Shown: positions 43,451 to 51,517, numbered from the stretch's first letter. The stretch: DNA of 52,080 nt from JAJRXR01 sp041402005 (GCA_041402005.1 JAWKTB010000009.1:1-52080), one strand, 5' to 3'. The notes: a model not told the origin generated them from the sequence alone. Numbers and translations are program-made.

Positions 43451-44473
43451 CTACGGCGTCGGCGCCGCGTCGATCGCCCACACCCGGTCGAAGCAGACGA
43501 AACCGTTCTGCGCCGCCTCGATCACGATGACGGGCGGGTTGGAGCCGATGCCGACCGTCTGCGAGACCCACCCGCTGTCGAAGTGCACCGGGCGCGGGTC
43601 GCCCCGGTTGAGGCGCAGGTCGAGTGTCAGGCGATGGGGCGGCACGGGCGCCGCCGCCGCGAGGTTGATGCGGTACATGCCGCTCCCGTCGCCCACGATG
43701 AAGGGCGGGTCGGTGATCGCGTCCTCGACCGAACGCCAGTGGATCCGGACCAGCGCCCACTCCTCGTAGAGCCCTTCGATCGAGGCCGCGGCCGGGCTTA
43801 GCCGGACGAGCCCGAACGCGCCGCGCACGTCGACCTCCGTCAGCAGGCAGTCACACGGGTCGTAGCACCCCTCGCGGAAGACGCTCCCCGGGCGCAGGGC
43901 GTATGGGATGATCTCGCCCACCGGCACGGGTCGGGCGATCAGGTGGAAGGCCTGGCCGAAGCACTCGCCGGAGTCGGCGGGGAGGAGGTCGATCACGAGC
44001 GTGCCGAACTGCTCGATGGGCGCCCACCCCGAGTCGAAGGGCGTAGGAGGCATGCCGTCGATGCTGAGGTGGAGGCGCATGCGAATCTGGACGACCGGCG
44101 TGGGGCCAGGGCTGCCGATCTCGAGGACACCCCCGCCGAAGATCTCGCGCTCCTCGCCATTGATCGTGGCGAGCCAGTTCACGTCCCGAACCGCCCAGCG
44201 CCGGATCGGGTCCGCGATCGCTTGGCGGGGCATGGGGGCGAGCACGAAAGCGCCGCGGAAGGCGTCGCCTTCTATGACGAGGCAGTCGCAGGGCGGGTCG
44301 ATCCCGACGCACCCCTCGCTGTAGACCGAGTCGGGGGCGAGGCGGTAGACGATGCCGCCGGTGTCGACAGCCGCGTCACGGGGCCCCGTCTGGACTTCGA
44401 CGCGCTGCCCGGCGGCCACACTCACGCACAGGGCGAGCGCCAGGGCGAGGACACTGGTGATCCGCGCATGCAT
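43451..44473 (-). CDS. Secreted protein with two tandem copies of an unrecognised domain
   Basis: 340 residues. Signal peptide (ITSVLALALALCVSVAAG) after a strong AGGAG site. The mature protein is an internal duplication: YRLAPDSVYSEGCVGIDPPC-DCLVIEGDAFRGAF in the first half and YALRPGSVFREGCYDPCDCL-LTEVDVRGAF in the second. Each is followed by a Trp-rich strand (WAVRDVNW / WALVRIHW) and FDSGW. The conserved cysteines (EGC...CDC) suggest disulphides or metal binding. Probably periplasmic or extracellular; function unknown. Confidence 0.78.
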   Translation of the reverse strand: MHARITSVLALALALCVSVAAGQRVEVQTGPRDAAVDTGGIVYRLAPDSVYSEGCVGIDPPCDCLVIEGDAFRGAFVLAPMPRQAIADPIRRWAVRDVNWLATINGEEREIFGGGVLEIGSPGPTPVVQIRMRLHLSIDGMPPTPFDSGWAPIEQFGTLVIDLLPADSGECFGQAFHLIARPVPVGEIIPYALRPGSVFREGCYDPCDCLLTEVDVRGAFGLVRLSPAAASIEGLYEEWALVRIHWRSVEDAITDPPFIVGDGSGMYRINLAAAAPVPPHRLTLDLRLNRGDPRPVHFDSGWVSQTVGIGSNPPVIVIEAAQNGFVCFDRVWAIDAAPTP

Positions 44474-44971
44474 GGCTCGCTCTCCTGTTTTCCAGAAATG
44501 CGATTCCCCTGGAGTATGCAGCGCGGATCGCGGTCGGTCAATCCCCAGTTTGTGGGCGCCCGGGCAAACCGGCCTGGACGCGATGGATGACGCCCGCGTC
44601 GCCCGATCACCCCCAAAAATGCAGCAGGCCCCCGGCGATCCAGCCAGGGGCCCCGGGGTTACGCGTGGTGCGAAGGGAGGGCGGTTCGAGGGGACGACGC
44701 CTCGCCTCCCTCGGCGCCGGCACCGCCTCAGGACCCGGAGGACATCGGGGGCACGTACCTGGGCTCGCTCGCGGGAGCCTGATCACGAAGTGCGCGCCGC
44801 CTGGGGTGGGCGGCTGCGCTGCCCGCCGACCTCGGAGACGGGGTCGGCGAGGATTTGGTGTGGATCTCTCGGCCCGCTGCCACCGTAACGGGCAGAACAA
44901 GGCGGTCCCGTTTCGACTGATGGGCGTGATCGAACCGATGTCAATACACTCCCTACCAGGAAGGAGGACCC
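44474..44971. other. 498-base noncoding interval with a candidate minus-strand structured RNA
   Basis: No credible protein gene. A minus-strand TTGACA (44944-44939), 17 bases, then ATCAGT (44921-44916) could start a transcript near 44909. A closing helix GTTACG-GTGG (44658-44668) pairs with CCACCGTAAC (44880-44889) and encloses hairpins at 44674-44711 and 44824-44849. A perfect 10-bp hairpin at 44627-44652 (one G-U) is followed on the minus strand by TTTTT at 44619-44615, about seven bases after the stem. Together this suggests an RNA of about 290 nt, but neither strand shows a known family signature. It also marks the left border of the lower-GC gene cassette. Confidence 0.3.
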
Positions 44972-45697
44972 TTGGCCTCAAACTCGCTATTGACCGAACG
45001 CGGCATGGTTCGCCGGGCGATTCCCGGTCTCTATCCGGCATTGGATATCTGCCGCGATCACTATCATGTCGCGAAGGAACTTACGATCGGGAAGAACATC
45101 GCCGACGTTATCTTCTTCCGCTCGGATGATGATGCCGTATGGCCTGAGGCGCCGCTCTCCGCTGCCGAGAGTGTAATCCTCTCGATCGTGCGTCTCAGGA
45201 CCTCGGCACGCCTGAACACGATCGCTCGACACGCCTTTCTCTCGATCGACGAAGTCGAGGATGCGGTCATGGGTCGGCTCGCGGAATGGGACCTTGTCCG
45301 GATTGGAGATCGTGGGATGGTGGAGGCGACGAGGGCGTGGGCCGATCAGTCAGAAGTCATCACGATCGAGGCCAAGCTGACCAAGTGGCGGGATGCTCTC
45401 AGTCAGGCGATCTCATACCGGCACTATTCAGACCGATCGTACGTCCTCCTGCCCCATTTTTGTGTGGGTGCTGCCGTTCGCAACCTACATGAGTTCAAGA
45501 TCGCTGGCGTAGGCCTATTGTCATATAGCCCGAACGAAGTAGAGAAGATTCTTGAAGCCAAACCCAGTAGACTACACCTCTGGCAACGCGAGTACGCGTT
45601 GTCAAGATTGACGCAGCCACGTGGTCGGAGGACCACTCGTGTCCGACGGACTGATCGATCACATCCGACCTCACCTGTCCGCAGGGCTGGAGGTTGA
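44972..45697 (+). CDS. Winged-helix plus PD-(D/E)XK-like protein, first gene of island cassette
   Basis: 241 residues; TTG start with GGAGG upstream. A helix-turn-helix-like segment lies at about residues 60-115 (LSIVRLRTSARLNTIARHAF, then LSIDEVEDAVMGRLAEWDLV). After it comes VITIEAKLTKWRDALSQAIS followed by YRHY...SYVLLPHF. This is the E-x-K (E133, K135) plus QAxxY pattern of PD-(D/E)XK nuclease-fold proteins; the upstream acidic residue may be in IGKNIADVIFF. The gene's end overlaps the kinase gene by 59 bases. Base composition is clearly lower in GC than the flanks. Nuclease activity is inferred, not certain. Confidence 0.65.
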   Translation: MASNSLLTERGMVRRAIPGLYPALDICRDHYHVAKELTIGKNIADVIFFRSDDDAVWPEAPLSAAESVILSIVRLRTSARLNTIARHAFLSIDEVEDAVMGRLAEWDLVRIGDRGMVEATRAWADQSEVITIEAKLTKWRDALSQAISYRHYSDRSYVLLPHFCVGAAVRNLHEFKIAGVGLLSYSPNEVEKILEAKPSRLHLWQREYALSRLTQPRGRRTTRVRRTDRSHPTSPVRRAGG

Positions 45698-46448
45698 GGG
45701 CCCTCTCGGGTCGGCTGGTGGTCAAGGTGCTGTGCTAAAGGGGAAGTTCAACGGCGCGCCCGCGGCGATCAAGGTTTTTCGTCCTGAGACGGATCATCGC
45801 CGTGTCGATCGCGAGATTGAACTACTTTCAAACCTGGCGTGCCCGCGCGTTGTGAAGTTGCTCCATGCCGAGACGCTGGAGATCGAGGGAGAGAGTCTTC
45901 GTGTGCTGGCCTACGAACTTCACACCGGCGGAGACTTGACTCGCCACCTCGCGAATACGGCACCTCCGCTCACTCCAGTTGAGTTGGTGAAGATTGGTCA
46001 TGAGGTTGGCATCGCTGTAGAAGAACTCTGGAAGCGGAAGATTGTCCACCGCGACATCAAGCCGGCGAATATCGTCGAGGGTAACGACGGTGGTTGCGTA
46101 CTCGTTGACGTAGGTCTGGCGAGGCACGTCGATCGGTCCAACATCACCCTTGGAGGAGCGCCTGGTACTCGGGGGTTTCGTTCACCAGAGCAGGCGCGCG
46201 GGCGTAAGTCGCTCACCATCCATTCGGATGCTTGGTCGCTGGGAGTGACCCTGTTCATTCTTGCGGCGAAGCGTCACCCATTCGGGAACCAGGATGTTGT
46301 GAATCCAACTACCGTGAACATGACCCCTTTGCGGGCTCGCGGGGACCTGGATCCTCTGCTGATAGATACGATTCAACAGATGCTGAGCTTCGTTCCATCC
46401 CGCCGGCCCTCCAATCTGGTCGAGCGGTTCGCGACGATCGGAGGTTAG
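45639..46448 (+). CDS. Ser/Thr protein kinase, second gene of island cassette
   Basis: A 269-residue soluble kinase consisting of the catalytic domain only. Glycine loop GSAGGQGAVLKG, Lys in AAIKVFRPE, catalytic loop IVHRDIKPANIV (H137-D139), DVG in place of DFG, and an activation segment GAPGTRGFRSPEQARG with the conserved APE-like SPE. All catalytic residues are present, so it should be active, unlike the pseudokinase at 17471. GTG at 45639 is chosen because GGAGG lies six bases upstream; ATG 45621 is an alternative. It overlaps the upstream gene and is followed two bases later by the third cassette gene, so the three are one operon. Confidence 0.88.
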   Translation: MSDGLIDHIRPHLSAGLEVEGPLGSAGGQGAVLKGKFNGAPAAIKVFRPETDHRRVDREIELLSNLACPRVVKLLHAETLEIEGESLRVLAYELHTGGDLTRHLANTAPPLTPVELVKIGHEVGIAVEELWKRKIVHRDIKPANIVEGNDGGCVLVDVGLARHVDRSNITLGGAPGTRGFRSPEQARGRKSLTIHSDAWSLGVTLFILAAKRHPFGNQDVVNPTTVNMTPLRARGDLDPLLIDTIQQMLSFVPSRRPSNLVERFATIGG

Positions 46449-46450
46449 TC

Positions 46451-47731
46451 ATGTTCGCACTGAACGAGGGAAGCAAGTGGGGGTCCTCGAAGTATGCGGA
46501 GTCGCTCCACGGTGTCGTCTACATGCCGATGTCGAACCATATTGTTCGTATGAGGCGGAGGCCTCTCGGTGACGTGGCCTGGCAGCTATTCGATCCGCAG
46601 CTCTACCTCACGGGTCTCGACTGTGAGCAGGCCACAAAGGTATGCTCTCGCCTCGCGACGTATCCGTGGTTTGGGGTGGAGGAGATCCCCGAGTTCGATA
46701 GTGATGCCGGTGGCCAGCGAGATTGGGAACACGACGTTCAAGACGTTGTGTGCGATGAATGGCATGGTGAACTCCCCGACGAAGTGACTGAGATTCGCGG
46801 AGCATCACTGGCAGCAATCGAGTTCCAAGCCGAGATCAGTTGCTCGCACATCATCCTTCCAACCCCTTTGATCTCCGAGCGTGAGGATGAAGCGGAAACT
46901 CAGGCGATCTGGGTAGACGAAGGACTAGCGGCAGCCGAGGATGCGGATGTTGGTCAGCCGGTCATAGCAACGGTGGCGATCAGTGAAGCCGTATTGAATA
47001 CCGCTGCGTTTGAACAGGGCGGATTTCTCGATACGGTAGTTGATCAGATCACGTCACGCGAGGGCCTGTCTGGTGTCTACATCGTCATCGCCCAGACAGA
47101 AGCGAACCACCCATTGAGTCCGCCCTACGAGGTTACGGCTGCGTACGCACATCTCACCCGTGCCTTTGTCGAGTACGGACATGATTTCGTCTTCGTCAAC
47201 TTCGCGGACACCTTCGGCATCGCATGCCTTGGGCTCGGAGCTACCGCCTTTGCCACTGGGCCGACCCAGAACCTGCGCCGCTTATCGCTAGCGGGCTTCC
47301 GAGATACCGGTGGGGGACCGTTCCCTCGGTACTACTCTCACCGCGCCGTCGGCGAGTTCTTACCGGATAGTGATCTTCGGCATGTCGCTGCAAAGCGTTT
47401 GTTGCGCAGGGTCGAGGACCGAACGAGATACAGTCGAGATCTCTTGCAAGCCCTGGCGCAGACTGGGCGAGCGAACACTGTTGCGAACTGGATCGAGTCA
47501 CGCAACAACGTCTTCAAGGCTGCTCAACCCCACTTCATCACCAGAATGATCCTTGAGGGGGAGGCGTATGGCAGCAGGGACCTCGGGCAGCGATCAGCGC
47601 GGGCTGAAAGTTGGTTGGACGACGCTGTCGTGAACCAGGCGTTTCTTGCCGACCGGTTGGAGGACACAGGCGCTCAGCCGAACTACGCCCCCGCCTCGGA
47701 CTGGCTCGCCCAGTTCCGAGATCTGGTGTGA
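46451..47731 (+). CDS. Unrecognised 426-residue protein, third gene of island cassette
   Basis: The ATG at 46451 lies two bases after the kinase stop, with GGAGG upstream. Soluble, no signal peptide or membrane helix. The middle part has alternating strand-helix texture (PVIATVAISEAVLN, GVYIVIAQTE, FVFVNFADTFGIACLGLGAT), suggestive of an alpha/beta, possibly TIM-barrel-like, fold. A C-terminal helical region carries RRVEDRTRYSRDLLQALAQT. I recognise no family. Co-transcription with a kinase and a nuclease-like protein suggests it is the effector, the sensor or a kinase substrate of one system. Confidence 0.75.
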   Translation: MFALNEGSKWGSSKYAESLHGVVYMPMSNHIVRMRRRPLGDVAWQLFDPQLYLTGLDCEQATKVCSRLATYPWFGVEEIPEFDSDAGGQRDWEHDVQDVVCDEWHGELPDEVTEIRGASLAAIEFQAEISCSHIILPTPLISEREDEAETQAIWVDEGLAAAEDADVGQPVIATVAISEAVLNTAAFEQGGFLDTVVDQITSREGLSGVYIVIAQTEANHPLSPPYEVTAAYAHLTRAFVEYGHDFVFVNFADTFGIACLGLGATAFATGPTQNLRRLSLAGFRDTGGGPFPRYYSHRAVGEFLPDSDLRHVAAKRLLRRVEDRTRYSRDLLQALAQTGRANTVANWIESRNNVFKAAQPHFITRMILEGEAYGSRDLGQRSARAESWLDDAVVNQAFLADRLEDTGAQPNYAPASDWLAQFRDLV

Positions 47732-47754
47732 TGGGGGAACGTTGAAGAGTTCTA

Positions 47755-47838
47755 GGACCTGGGCTTTGCTACCCGGTCCGCTAGCCCTGTTCGGTGTGGA
47801 ACCGGCGCGGAACCGGGCTCGGGTACCCCCGAACAGGG
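47755..47838 (+). terminator. Nested inverted repeats after the island cassette
   Basis: GGACC-t-GGG...CCC-GGTCC forms a hairpin at 47755-47779, and CCCTGTTCGG (47785-47794) pairs perfectly with CCGAACAGGG (47829-47838). No T-run follows, so these are either a Rho-independent-like end of the cassette message or remnants of a recombination site. A GGAACCGG direct repeat lies in the loop. Confidence 0.35.
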
Positions 47839-47853
47839 AGGCCTCAGTCCATG

Positions 47854-47875
47854 AAAAACGGCCCTGACGGGCCGT
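47854..47875 (-). terminator. Terminator downstream of tRNA-Arg
   Basis: ACGGCCC-TGAC-GGGCCGT (47858-47875), followed on the minus strand by TTTTT. It lies seven bases past the tRNA-Arg 3' end, between the tRNA and the island cassette. Confidence 0.8.
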
Positions 47876-47881
47876 AAGAAG

Positions 47882-47955
47882 CACGGGCGGAAGGATTCGA
47901 ACCCTCAACCTCCTGATCCGTAGTCAGGTGCTCTATCCAGTTGAGCTACGCCCGC
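47882..47955 (-). tRNA. tRNA-Arg (anticodon ACG)
   Basis: 74 nt. The acceptor stem GCGGGCG/CGCCCGT has a G-U at 1-72. D arm GCTCAACTGGATAGAGC. The anticodon arm is CCTGA-CTACGGA-TCAGG, with ACG at the wobble-Arg position. T arm GAGGG-TTCGAAT-CCTTC. CCA is not encoded. Its 3' end points to the lower-GC cassette, the orientation expected for a tRNA used as an integration site. Confidence 0.93.
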
Positions 47956-48126
47956 GTGTGACCGCCGACGATACGCCGAGGGGCTCGGGGCGGCAAGTTG
48001 CCCCGGGGGCGCCGAGGGAACGCCACGGGCGCCCGGTTGATTCCGGGCGTCCGGCGGCAATGATTGGGGTCCGTGCCCGGGGCCTTGGGAGGCGCCGGGG
48101 ACCGGACAGACCACGCAGAGGATCGC

Positions 48127-48402
48127 ATGGCCCACTCAGCATCGGCGAAGAAGAGGATCCGTCAGAACGCCAGCCGTCGCGCCGTCAACCGGTGGCGCCT
48201 CCGCACCATGCGTCTGGCGATCAAGGACTTCAACACGAAGGTCGCCGCCGGTGACGCCAAGGGCGCGGGCGAGTCCTTCCAGTCCTGCGTGAGCGTGATC
48301 GACCGGACGGCCCAGAAGGGCGTGATCCACAAGAACCAGGCGGCCCGTCGCAAGAGCCGCATGAGCGCCCGCCTCAAAGCGATCTCCGCCAAGGGCAAGT
48401 AG
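48127..48402 (+). CDS. rpsT: Small ribosomal subunit protein bS20
   Basis: 91 residues, normal length, very basic and helical: MAHSASAKKRIRQNASRRAV, and the conserved GVIHKNQAARRKSRMSARL near the C-terminus. GAGGATCGC precedes the ATG. Monocistronic, with its own terminator right after. Confidence 0.96.
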   Translation: MAHSASAKKRIRQNASRRAVNRWRLRTMRLAIKDFNTKVAAGDAKGAGESFQSCVSVIDRTAQKGVIHKNQAARRKSRMSARLKAISAKGK

Positions 48403-48425
48403 GCCACCTCCGAGTCCGACCATCG

Positions 48426-48449
48426 ATCCCCGCTCGGCGGGGATTTTTT
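48426..48449 (+). terminator. Rho-independent terminator of rpsT
   Basis: ATCCCCGC-TCG-GCGGGGAT (48426-48444), followed directly by TTTTT. Confidence 0.93.
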
Positions 48450-48562
48450 CTGCGCCCAACCTGGCGGCGTGCATGACGCCGGCCTCGGGCGGGCGAGCAT
48501 CGGGAGGATGGCGGACGTATCCTCGCGGCTCGATGGCCACGGATGGTCGATCAAGGTCGGGC

Positions 48563-49297
48563 ATGGAGGCCCAGCCCCTCGCGCCGCCGACGGGGTACCT
48601 CGAGCTGTCGCGCGGAGCGTGGCACTCGCTGCTCTTCGTGCTCCCGCTCATCGTGATCTTCGAGGTCGGCTCGGCTCTGTACCTGAGCGAGATCGACCGG
48701 ACCGTCGCCGCCTTCCGGATCATCGCGCAGGCGTACCGAGCGCTGGGCGCGTACGGCATGCACCTGCCTGCTTTCGCCCTGGTCTGCATCCTCCTCCTCC
48801 AGCACGTGTTCTCGAAGGCGTCGTGGCGCGTCCGCCCGATCGTGCCCGCGGCGATGGTCGTCGAGGCCGCCGTCTGGACCGCGCCACTCACCATCGCCGC
48901 ACTCCTGCTCGCCCCCGGGCCGGCGGCGGCAACGGATGGGACGGCGAGCCTCGAGGACTGGTCCTGGCAGGCTCGTCTCACCATCGCCGTCGGAGCGGGG
49001 CTGTACGAGGAACTCCTCTTCCGCGTCGCCCTCATCGCACTCGTCCATTTCCTGGCCAAGGACGTCCTGGGCCTGAAGGAGACCGCGTCGATGCTGATCG
49101 CACTGGTGATATCCAGCACGGCGTTCGTCGCGTACCACGACATCGGCGGGGGCGCCGAGGGGGTGGAGCAGACCATCTTCCTCGCCCTCGCCGGGCTGTA
49201 CTTCGGGTCGCTGTACCTCTCGCGTGGTTTCGGGATCGCGGTGGGGGTGCATGCGCTGTACGACGTGCTCGCCCTGCTCGTGATCGGACGGTATTAG
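48563..49297 (+). CDS. CPBP-family (CAAX-like) intramembrane metalloprotease
   Basis: A 244-residue polytopic membrane protein (about six to seven helices). The protease signature is present: GLYEELLFR (EExxxR), then FVAYHDIGGG and GVHALYDVLALLVIG, supplying the two further His residues expected in the family. The start at 48563 (MEAQPLAPPTG) follows AAGG; in-frame ATGs at 48473 and 48533 are weaker. Substrate unknown. Confidence 0.82.
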   Translation: MEAQPLAPPTGYLELSRGAWHSLLFVLPLIVIFEVGSALYLSEIDRTVAAFRIIAQAYRALGAYGMHLPAFALVCILLLQHVFSKASWRVRPIVPAAMVVEAAVWTAPLTIAALLLAPGPAAATDGTASLEDWSWQARLTIAVGAGLYEELLFRVALIALVHFLAKDVLGLKETASMLIALVISSTAFVAYHDIGGGAEGVEQTIFLALAGLYFGSLYLSRGFGIAVGVHALYDVLALLVIGRY

Positions 49298-49537
49298 GAC
49301 GCGGCCTGGCCCGTTTGGGGGGGTGGTTCGGGATATGCAAGGCGGACCGGTGGCGCGATCACGCGCGCGTGTCGCCCGGGGCGCGTTGTGGACGACCGGG
49401 CGCGGAAACCTCTATACTCGCTCTGGCGCGAGCCGATGTTGGGGCGGGCACGCCCCGGCACGTGCCGGGCGGGAGAGAGTGCGAAAGGCGTCCCTGGTGG
49501 GGGACGTCGCGCGGCAATCTCGGCGGGAGAACTGCCC
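49298..49537 (+). promoter_or_regulatory. Intergenic region with a -10-like TATACT
   Basis: A 240-base gap before the next small gene. TATACT at 49413-49418 is a good -10 candidate with no clear -35. The stretch GGGGCGGGCACGCCCCGGCACGTGCCGGGCGGG (49441-49473) contains two short palindromes (GGGGCG-GGCA-CGCCCC and CCCGGCACGTGCCGGG) that would form leader hairpins. Confidence 0.35.
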
Positions 49538-49873
49538 ATGGGCATCGACTTCGCGATCGACGAGCTGTACGCCACCGGGTGGACCGCCCTCGACTCGTCG
49601 GGGTGCGAGCACCACGCCGACGGCAGGGCCTATCCCTCCCCGGACACGGTTCGCAGAGAGTTCGACCAAGCCGGATTCGATCTCTCGCTCCGCCACATCC
49701 AGCTCTTTGACTGTTATCGGGCGGAGTGGCGTGATCGGAGCGGGGCGGCGGCGGGAGCGGTCGTGGGGCAGACCGAGGCCGAGGCGGCGGTCTACGCCCT
49801 GAGCCAGCTCCGCAGGGCCCTGGCGATCGCCGGGGCGCCCTCTCGCCCGACGCCGGCGCCCGCCTCGGCTTGA
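49538..49873 (+). CDS. Small soluble protein, unknown function
   Basis: 111 residues; start MGIDFAIDELYATGWT at 49538, after GGGAGA. A compact acidic protein with SLRHIQLFDCYRAEWR in the middle and a helical Ala-rich end (QTEAEAAVYALSQLRRALAI). No family recognised. The well-formed leader and start suggest a real gene. Confidence 0.65.
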   Translation: MGIDFAIDELYATGWTALDSSGCEHHADGRAYPSPDTVRREFDQAGFDLSLRHIQLFDCYRAEWRDRSGAAAGAVVGQTEAEAAVYALSQLRRALAIAGAPSRPTPAPASA

Positions 49874-49922
49874 CCCGGGCGGCTCCCGAGATACGGTTGT
49901 CCCAGCCTGACAAGGCCCTCGA

Positions 49923-49997
49923 GGCCCCATCGTCTAGTCTGGTCCAGGACGTCAGGTTCTCATCCTGAAAACGGGGGTTCGAATCCCCCTGGGGTCA
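49923..49997 (+). tRNA. tRNA-Glu (anticodon CTC)
   Basis: 75 nt including discriminator A. The acceptor stem GGCCCCA/TGGGGTC has one G-U. The anticodon arm is TCAGG-TTCTCAT-CCTGA, giving CTC. T arm GGGGG-TTCGAAT-CCCCC. CCA is not encoded. Confidence 0.95.
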
Positions 49998-50123
49998 TTA
50001 CCCGCCCGGGCCGCGCCTGCGTCCCGGGCGGTGTGACTTTTGCCGCCAGATCAGGGGGTTCCCTGGGGAGTTTGCATGAACCGGCTCGTCCGTCCAGCCG
50101 ATCTGGCGTGATGGAGGCTACTC

Positions 50124-50456
50124 ATGCAGGAACAGAACAAGGGTCCTGGTGGCGACGCGATCTGCTCGCAGTATGCCAACGACCCCGACATGGTCGAGAT
50201 CGTGGAGTTGTTCGTGCGTGAGCTGCCCAAGCGGCTTTGCTCGCTCCGCGAGGCGTTCGAGCAGGACAACCACGACTCGCTCCGCACGCTCTCGCACCAA
50301 CTCAAGGGCTCGGCGCCCGGGTACGGCTTCCCGTCGATCGGGAGGCTCGCCGGTCGTCTCGAGGCCACGCTACGCGAGCCGGACGCCTCCCAGGACGCGG
50401 TCCGGGGCCAGCTCGAGGATCTCATCGCGCTCTGCGAACGGGCAAGGGTCTCGTAG
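50124..50456 (+). CDS. Histidine-containing phosphotransfer (Hpt) domain protein
   Basis: A 110-residue single-domain Hpt protein, a helical bundle that relays phosphate between histidine kinases and response regulators. The active His is His58 in LSHQLKGSAPGYGF. A clear GGAGG precedes the ATG. The next gene, 71 bases away on the same strand, is a response regulator with a diguanylate cyclase domain, its likely partner. Confidence 0.9.
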   Translation: MQEQNKGPGGDAICSQYANDPDMVEIVELFVRELPKRLCSLREAFEQDNHDSLRTLSHQLKGSAPGYGFPSIGRLAGRLEATLREPDASQDAVRGQLEDLIALCERARVS

Positions 50457-50527
50457 CCCATCACGCGGGGGGGGGCAATGCGGCGGTTTCGGTTCGGCGA
50501 CAGTCACTGGGTCAAGGGCGGACGCGG

Positions 50528-51481
50528 ATGAACTCGACCGGGCAACACGAGCGACAGCGCGTCCCGGTCGTCCTGCTGATCGACGACTGCGAGGACGTCC
50601 ACCGCCTGCTCAAGACTCGCCTCCGCTTCGAGGCGTTCGAGATCGCGGCATCACTGAGCGGCGCAGAAGGCCTCGAACTCGTCCACAAGATCAAGCCCGC
50701 GATCATCCTCCTCGATCTGGACATGCCCGAGATGGACGGCTTCGAGGTGCTCCGCCGCCTCAAGGACGATCCCGAGGCGTCGGACATCCCGGTGCTCGTG
50801 ATCTCGGGGATGCATTCGCCGCACGACAAGGTGACCGCCTTCGACCTCGGCGCCGTCGACTACATCACCAAGCCCTTCGATCTGACCGAGCTCCGGATGC
50901 GCGTCCGCTCGGCGATGCGGATGCGCCAGCTCGTCCTGATGCTCGCCCAGAAGGCGCAGATCGATGGATTGACCGGTCTCTGGAACCGCGCCTACTTCGA
51001 CCGGAGGTGGTCCAACGAGACCTCCCGCATCAAGCGGTACGACGGCGCGCTCTCGCTGGCGCTACTCGACCTCGACCACTTCAAGGCGATCAACGACACG
51101 TACGGGCACCCCGCCGGCGACGAGGTCCTGCAGACCTTCGCCCACCAGATGCTCCAGGAGATCCGCCAGTCGGACGTCGCGTGCCGGTACGGGGGCGAGG
51201 AGTTCGCGATCATCATGCCCGACACCGCGCCCGAGCACGCCCGGACGGTGTGCGAGCGCATCCGAGTCCGCCTGGAGGAGACGGTCTGGCCCCGCCATCC
51301 CAACCGCCCGCTGACCGTGTCGGTCGGGATCGTCGGGACGAGTGGCATGACGACGATGACCTCCAAGCGATGGCTCGAGCAGGTGGACAACCTGCTCTAC
51401 CGGGCGAAGTCGGAGGGCCGCAACCGCGTCTGCACCGCGGACGTGACCATGCGCCCGCCGCGGATTGCCGACGCGGGGTGA
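50528..51481 (+). CDS. Response regulator with diguanylate cyclase (REC-GGDEF)
   Basis: 317 residues. The receiver domain (about 12-130) has acidic pocket LIDDCEDV, phospho-acceptor Asp63 in LLDLDMPEMDGF and the conserved Lys in YITKPFD. The GGDEF domain (about 150-300) contains DGLTGLWNRAYFD, LLDLDHFKAINDTYGH, and an active GGEEF at 222-226. An I-site RxxD (RQSD, 213-216) lies five residues ahead of it, so product inhibition by c-di-GMP is expected. Architecture as in WspR. Start ATG 50528 after AAGGGCGG. Confidence 0.93.
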   Translation: MNSTGQHERQRVPVVLLIDDCEDVHRLLKTRLRFEAFEIAASLSGAEGLELVHKIKPAIILLDLDMPEMDGFEVLRRLKDDPEASDIPVLVISGMHSPHDKVTAFDLGAVDYITKPFDLTELRMRVRSAMRMRQLVLMLAQKAQIDGLTGLWNRAYFDRRWSNETSRIKRYDGALSLALLDLDHFKAINDTYGHPAGDEVLQTFAHQMLQEIRQSDVACRYGGEEFAIIMPDTAPEHARTVCERIRVRLEETVWPRHPNRPLTVSVGIVGTSGMTTMTSKRWLEQVDNLLYRAKSEGRNRVCTADVTMRPPRIADAG

Positions 51482-51517
51482 CCCGCTCGCGCCTCTCGGG
51501 GCCCGTACGATCCCGCC

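Noticed and set aside
41277..43760. Minus-strand 827-residue open frame
   Set aside because: Antisense to the well-supported glutamine synthetase.
44640..44900. SRP RNA
   Set aside because: A CAGGACCCGGAG stretch looks faintly like domain IV, but the GGAAGGAAGC-type apical hairpin and asymmetric loop are not present.
44587..45129. Plus-strand 180-residue frame ahead of the island
   Set aside because: Arg/Gly/Pro-rich, overlaps the better-supported TTG-initiated cassette gene and the candidate RNA.
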